Notes under the pieces: model-generated
The model's database searches: none
Seen by the model: only the letters and a program-made list of their open reading frames with translations
Told to the model about the DNA's origin: nothing
Program-made: the position numbers and the translations under genes
Source of the DNA: JBMNOU01 sp050943215
Lineage (GTDB): Bacteria; Bacillota; Clostridia; Christensenellales; SZUA-584
Assembly (NCBI GenBank): GCA_050943215.1
Contig: JBMNOU010000015.1
Coordinates: 1-34,903 of the forward strand
DNA: 34,903 nt
Reading direction: 5' to 3'
Part shown: positions 31,959-34,903 of the stretch, in pieces
How positions within the stretch are numbered: position 1 is the stretch's first letter
Layout: the number at the start of each line of letters is the position of its first letter

Positions 31959-32396
31959 TTAATCTCCTTCGAAAAAATGATGTATGATAATGCGGAATAG
32001 TGCATCTGTTCTTTGGCGCAAACCCATTAAATAAAGGTACCCGACAACCGCTTCGATTGCTGTCGCATATGAATAATCCTGATGGCTCATATTCTTTGGC
32101 GGCGTTGATTTTGCGTTTTTCCCCAGCCTAAATATCTCGCTTTCCCGATCGTTAAGGTACGGGAGAAGCAGCTTTGCGGCTTTTGCCTGAGAGCGCGCAT
32201 TAACAACGCCTGATGCGAGCGCATGCAGATCCGTCACCCTGCCCATATTATTTTTAACAAGGTATGCCCGAATATACAGATCGTATACGGTGTCGCCGAT
32301 ATACGCAAGCGCAAGCGGAGATAGCTGCCGAAGCCGGTTCTCGTCCATCTCGCCAAGCGAAACATCGTATGCGTCAAAGGCCTTTTGTTTGTTCAT
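31959..32396 (-). CDS. mrnC: Mini-ribonuclease III (MrnC)
   Basis: A 145-residue catalytic RNase III domain without a dsRNA-binding domain. The signature LALAYIGDTVYDLYIRAYLV (about 28-47) carries the catalytic acidic residues, and LGKNAKSTPPKN and YATAIEAVVGYLYLMG complete the fold. By family knowledge it matures 23S rRNA ends. The ATG at 32396 has no Shine-Dalgarno; a TATAAT box lies just six bases upstream, so the mRNA is predicted to start at the ATG itself. An alternative start at 32348 would leave 11 residues before LALAYIG but also has no convincing ribosome site. thyX follows with one base between. Confidence 0.92.
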   Translation of the reverse strand: MNKQKAFDAYDVSLGEMDENRLRQLSPLALAYIGDTVYDLYIRAYLVKNNMGRVTDLHALASGVVNARSQAKAAKLLLPYLNDRESEIFRLGKNAKSTPPKNMSHQDYSYATAIEAVVGYLYLMGLRQRTDALFRIIIHHFFEGD

Positions 32397-32783
32397 TTTT
32401 TGATTATATCATAACAGACGAACAATCAATAGCGCATAACGGTATAAATTATTAGCAGAGAATAAAAAGCCGGCAAATAAACAAAAGATAGGCATACCAA
32501 GCATTAAAACTCTGTATTAGGATCGCATCAAAGGCATTTTTTCTCTGTTTGTTTTAAGACAAAAAGCAAAATGATCTTAAAATCGCTGATAGGCATTGTT
32601 GTAAGCGGGGCCGGTTTTCTGCCGGCATTATCATAAGCGGCCTATTGCCCCCGAGTTTTCTTCGGCGATTGCTGAACGTTGGCTGACAGGTTTATTGCCA
32701 ATCTATTTTTAATTTTTGTTACTGTACATGTATCCCGCGACATATATTTAATTGATCGTTATCATAAAACAACGGGTTATAAG
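32397..32783. other. Divergent intergenic region between mrnC and the flippase gene
   Basis: No gene is supported. It contains the mrnC promoter, a small GC-rich inverted repeat (GCCGG 32610-32614 with CCGGC 32622-32626) without a T-run, and a 21-codon open frame at 32571-32636 that has no ribosome site. The flippase frame extends upstream to 32679 but without a ribosome site there. Confidence 0.6.
32403..32411 (-). promoter_or_regulatory. Extended -10 promoter abutting mrnC
   Basis: On the minus strand TGATATAAT (32411-32403) ends six bases before the mrnC ATG. A TTGATT lies 15 bases upstream of the -10, a short spacing. The extended TG compensates for that. The expected start point is 32396, the A of the ATG. 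Confidence 0.65.
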
Positions 32784-34331
32784 ATGAAAATATCTTTTCT
32801 GAAAAATACAATTATCCTAACGCTCACCTCTCAGCTGCTAAGGCTTATAGGAGTATTTTTTATCGCCTATTTGTCAGATAAGATCGGTACAGAAGGGGTA
32901 GGCCTCTATCAGCTAATCGTGTCGATCTATTTTCTGGCTTCGACGCTTGCGACATCCGGAATAGGAGTCACAATCGCGCGGCTCGTTGCGGAATCGTTGG
33001 GGAAAAGCAAACAAAAATCGACGTCGGACGTTTTGCGCAAGTCGGTCATGATCAGTGTCGTTTTGGGTATCCTTGTGGGGATCGCGGTTTATTACCTGGC
33101 TGATTTTATAGGCGAGTCGTTGCTGGGCGACCAAAGGGCCATTCTTTCAATCAGAATGCTTGCTCCTGGCCTACCGTTTATGGCTTTGACATCCTGCCTG
33201 CACGGCTATTTTTATGGCGTAAGAAAGGTATTAAAACCTGCCAGCCAGATGATATTTGAACAAATCATCCGTGTACTGATCATTATGTGCATCATAAATA
33301 TGTTTGTCCCAAAGGGGCTGGAATACGCATGTTTTGCCGTCATTATGGCGAGTATGATCTCAGAAGCGCTCTCGTGCGGATACGGATTTATTCAATACCG
33401 TCTAGAGAAACGAAAATCGAAGTTCTCTGTTGCCAAAGAAGCGGGCATAGCCAAAAAAATTATCGCAATAACGATCCCCATTGCACTTAGTTCATATTTG
33501 CGGTCTGGGCTTAAAACAGCCGAAAGCATACTGATCCCTGCCGGGCTAAAGAGGTATGGAGCATCCCGTAAAGATGCTTTATCACAATTTGGTATGATTG
33601 GCATGGTAATGCCGGTATTGTTTTTTCCGTCTGGTATTTTAACCGCCATCGCAACGCTTCTTTTGCCTGAGGTTTCAGAAGCCCATGCCGTGGGAAACAC
33701 TAGAAAGGTAAAAGATATCTTCGCGCGTGTATTTCAATTTGCGCTATTGCTGTCGCTTTTGTTTTGCGGTATATTCGTAGCGTTCGCAAATGATTTTGGC
33801 ATGCTGATCTATAAGAACCGTCAGATCAGCGCGTTATTAACACTAATCGCCCCGCTGCTGCCCCTTATCTATCTGGATTTTATCGTTGATTCGATGATGA
33901 CCGGACTTGATCAGCAGTTAAAAACGTTAAAAATCAATATTTTTGATTATACTGTGCGGATTGGGCTGATATTGCTGCTGATACCAAAATTTGGCGTTTT
34001 AGCTTACATACTCATTTTATATTTCAGCACGTTTCTTAACGCAACGCTCAGCACCCGGCGGTTAATGTATGTTAGCGGCACAACGGTTGACTATAAAAAC
34101 TGGATATTAAAACCTTTTTTTTCTGCCGCAACGGCGGGAGCACTCGTCAGGATTATTTTTAAAACTCTTCCCGGCATTACTATAAGCGGATTAGTGCTTT
34201 TGGTAAAAGTCATTTTGTTCATGGTTCTTTATATTTCTATTTTATTTCTGGTCGGCTGTGTCAGCGGGAAGGATATTGACTGGCTCAAAAAAATGGCCGG
34301 AAGAACTAAGCAAGCCGCTTTGCCGGATTAA
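32784..34331 (+). CDS. SpoVB/Wzx-like lipid-linked oligosaccharide flippase
   Basis: A 515-residue polytopic protein of the MOP superfamily with about 14 membrane segments. The N-terminus KNTIILTLTSQLLRLIGVFFIAYLSDKIGTEGVGLYQLIVSIY (about 6-48) is typical of the SpoVB and oligosaccharide-flippase group, in which a KIGxEGxGLYQL segment recurs. In sporulating relatives SpoVB is needed for cortex synthesis, but wall-polysaccharide flippases share the fold, so the substrate is open. The ATG at 32784 has a weak GGGTTATAAG upstream; it matches the family N-terminus much better than the frame's earliest ATG at 32679. It is divergent from mrnC. Confidence 0.87.
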   Translation: MKISFLKNTIILTLTSQLLRLIGVFFIAYLSDKIGTEGVGLYQLIVSIYFLASTLATSGIGVTIARLVAESLGKSKQKSTSDVLRKSVMISVVLGILVGIAVYYLADFIGESLLGDQRAILSIRMLAPGLPFMALTSCLHGYFYGVRKVLKPASQMIFEQIIRVLIIMCIINMFVPKGLEYACFAVIMASMISEALSCGYGFIQYRLEKRKSKFSVAKEAGIAKKIIAITIPIALSSYLRSGLKTAESILIPAGLKRYGASRKDALSQFGMIGMVMPVLFFPSGILTAIATLLLPEVSEAHAVGNTRKVKDIFARVFQFALLLSLLFCGIFVAFANDFGMLIYKNRQISALLTLIAPLLPLIYLDFIVDSMMTGLDQQLKTLKINIFDYTVRIGLILLLIPKFGVLAYILILYFSTFLNATLSTRRLMYVSGTTVDYKNWILKPFFSAATAGALVRIIFKTLPGITISGLVLLVKVILFMVLYISILFLVGCVSGKDIDWLKKMAGRTKQAALPD

Positions 34332-34354
34332 AAAACGGTTACGGGAAAGATATT

Positions 34355-34471
34355 ATGCCTCGGATCTGGGACGAATATGAGCGCACCATTCAAGCCAGCG
34401 AGGAAAAAGATGCATTGATCGTCGAACGGTTTGCGTTTTATGAAAGGCTTACCTGTGCGACGAATACTTGA
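34355..34471 (+). pseudogene. Short open frame, possible gene remnant at the junction
   Basis: A 38-codon frame starting MPRIWDEYER, with a weak GGGAAAG before the ATG. The first 30 or so residues look like normal protein and the frame is open further upstream, but the last residues are read out of the phage-like fragment on the other strand. It may be the cut-off start of a host gene whose remainder was lost at the junction near 34440. No family was recognised. Confidence 0.3.
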
Positions 34472-34903
34472 TTCTGCACCTAAAAAGTCCTGTGCTTCTA
34501 ATTTTTTAAGAACATTAATCTGGTCATTAATGCTTCCGTTAACTAAGTCAATAGCATTCGATTCTTGCCCATATTTTTCAATTATTTCTTTCTGAATTCG
34601 TATCAACTCAGAGCGTTTACTAGCAGCCTCTTTGAGTGATAAATTCCCACTATCTAGTTCTTTTCGCAATGCTAATGCTTGAGTTCTGTAATCCTCAAGT
34701 GAAGAAATATTCTGTTCTATAGCTTTAGCGTATTTGATAGCGGATTCTCTGGCCTTCGCTTCTCTGTTGATATAATTTGATATAGCGTTAATAATAGTTT
34801 GTATAATCAAGCTTATACCGAAAGTAAAAGCCATGCTTAATGCTGTCCCTAACAGCCTTACACTAACGGAAGCTATTTTTGCTTTAATTCCTGTTTGTTC
34901 AAT
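34445..34903 (-). pseudogene. Fragment of a phage tail tape-measure-like gene (partial at both ends)
   Basis: On the minus strand the frame is open from the window edge. It encodes a hydrophobic stretch (SVSVRLLGTALSMAFTFGIS and on) followed by a long charged coiled-coil helix (about 100 residues with many Glu, Lys, Arg, Ser), a pattern seen in phage tail tape-measure proteins. The meaningful part ends near 34445; beyond it the frame simply reads the antisense of flanking sequence up to 34328. Base composition is AT-richer than the neighbours. Upstream reading continues beyond the window, so an internal ATG at 34834 is probably not a true start. Confidence 0.5.

Noticed and set aside
32571..32636. 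A 21-codon hydrophobic open frame before the flippase gene
   Set aside because: No ribosome site and very short; at most a remnant.
34328..34444. The C-terminal part of the minus-strand frame that follows the phage-like fragment
   Set aside because: It reads antisense of host-like sequence beyond the apparent junction and shows no protein-like character of its own.

Overview
The window looks like a chromosomal segment of a low-to-mid GC Gram-positive anaerobe of the class Clostridia. Four conserved gene orders support this: dnaX-ybaB-recR-yaaL; mrnC-thyX-rlmB-rae1 next to sigH; a class B PBP followed by minC-minD-minE; and the GlpA-like/FAD-oxidoreductase/DUF1667 trio. The first three are classic Firmicutes or clostridial blocks. 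SigH and a SpoVB-type flippase fit a spore-forming lineage but do not prove sporulation. I cannot name a genus from the sequence alone. No tRNA, rRNA, CRISPR array or insertion sequence is visible.

Layout. At 1-2445 lies a 5'-truncated membrane c-di-GMP sensor with CHASE4-like, HAMP, PAS, GGDEF and HD-GYP domains. A tetrahydrofolate riboswitch with a readable Shine-Dalgarno-sequestering platform controls a FolT-type vitamin transporter (2484-3236). The minus-strand block 3278-6074 is the DNA replication/recombination operon. A DUF3221 lipoprotein, RodA and a nitroreductase-like protein follow (6242-8838), then a minus-strand DUF421/DUF4363 membrane pair (8835-9912). nth-obg-yhbY (10071-12293) precedes a glycerol-3-phosphate dehydrogenase-like operon (12427-15451), whose leader carries a terminator hairpin. 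Two small hypothetical genes, a PhoU-less Na/Pi cotransporter and glnA occupy 15485-18371.

A 504-base gene-free region (18372-18875) separates divergent glnA and mrdA. It holds a compact set of mutually exclusive inverted repeats that I could not assign to a known RNA. PBP2 and MinCDE follow (18876-23288), then a secreted anchored protein, glucose-6-phosphate isomerase, and a TPP-riboswitch operon for uptake of a thiamine precursor (25354-28372). A YfbR-like nucleotidase and a Cys-rich miniprotein come next. The minus strand then carries sigH, rae1, rlmB, thyX and mrnC (29261-32396). mrnC has an extended -10 box placed so that its mRNA should begin at the start codon.

The right edge holds a SpoVB/Wzx-like flippase. 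After about 34440 the sequence changes abruptly into an AT-rich fragment resembling a phage tail tape-measure gene, which is a prophage remnant, an integration boundary or an assembly join.

How the genes work together: much of the window is housekeeping (wall elongation, division-site placement, ribosome assembly, DNA repair, nitrogen and sugar metabolism). Vitamin uptake is controlled by two riboswitches. The best candidates for new biology are regulatory RNA or DNA: the glnA/mrdA intergenic structure, the glp leader hairpin, the leaderless mrnC and the folT expression platform. No convincing new multi-gene system was found.
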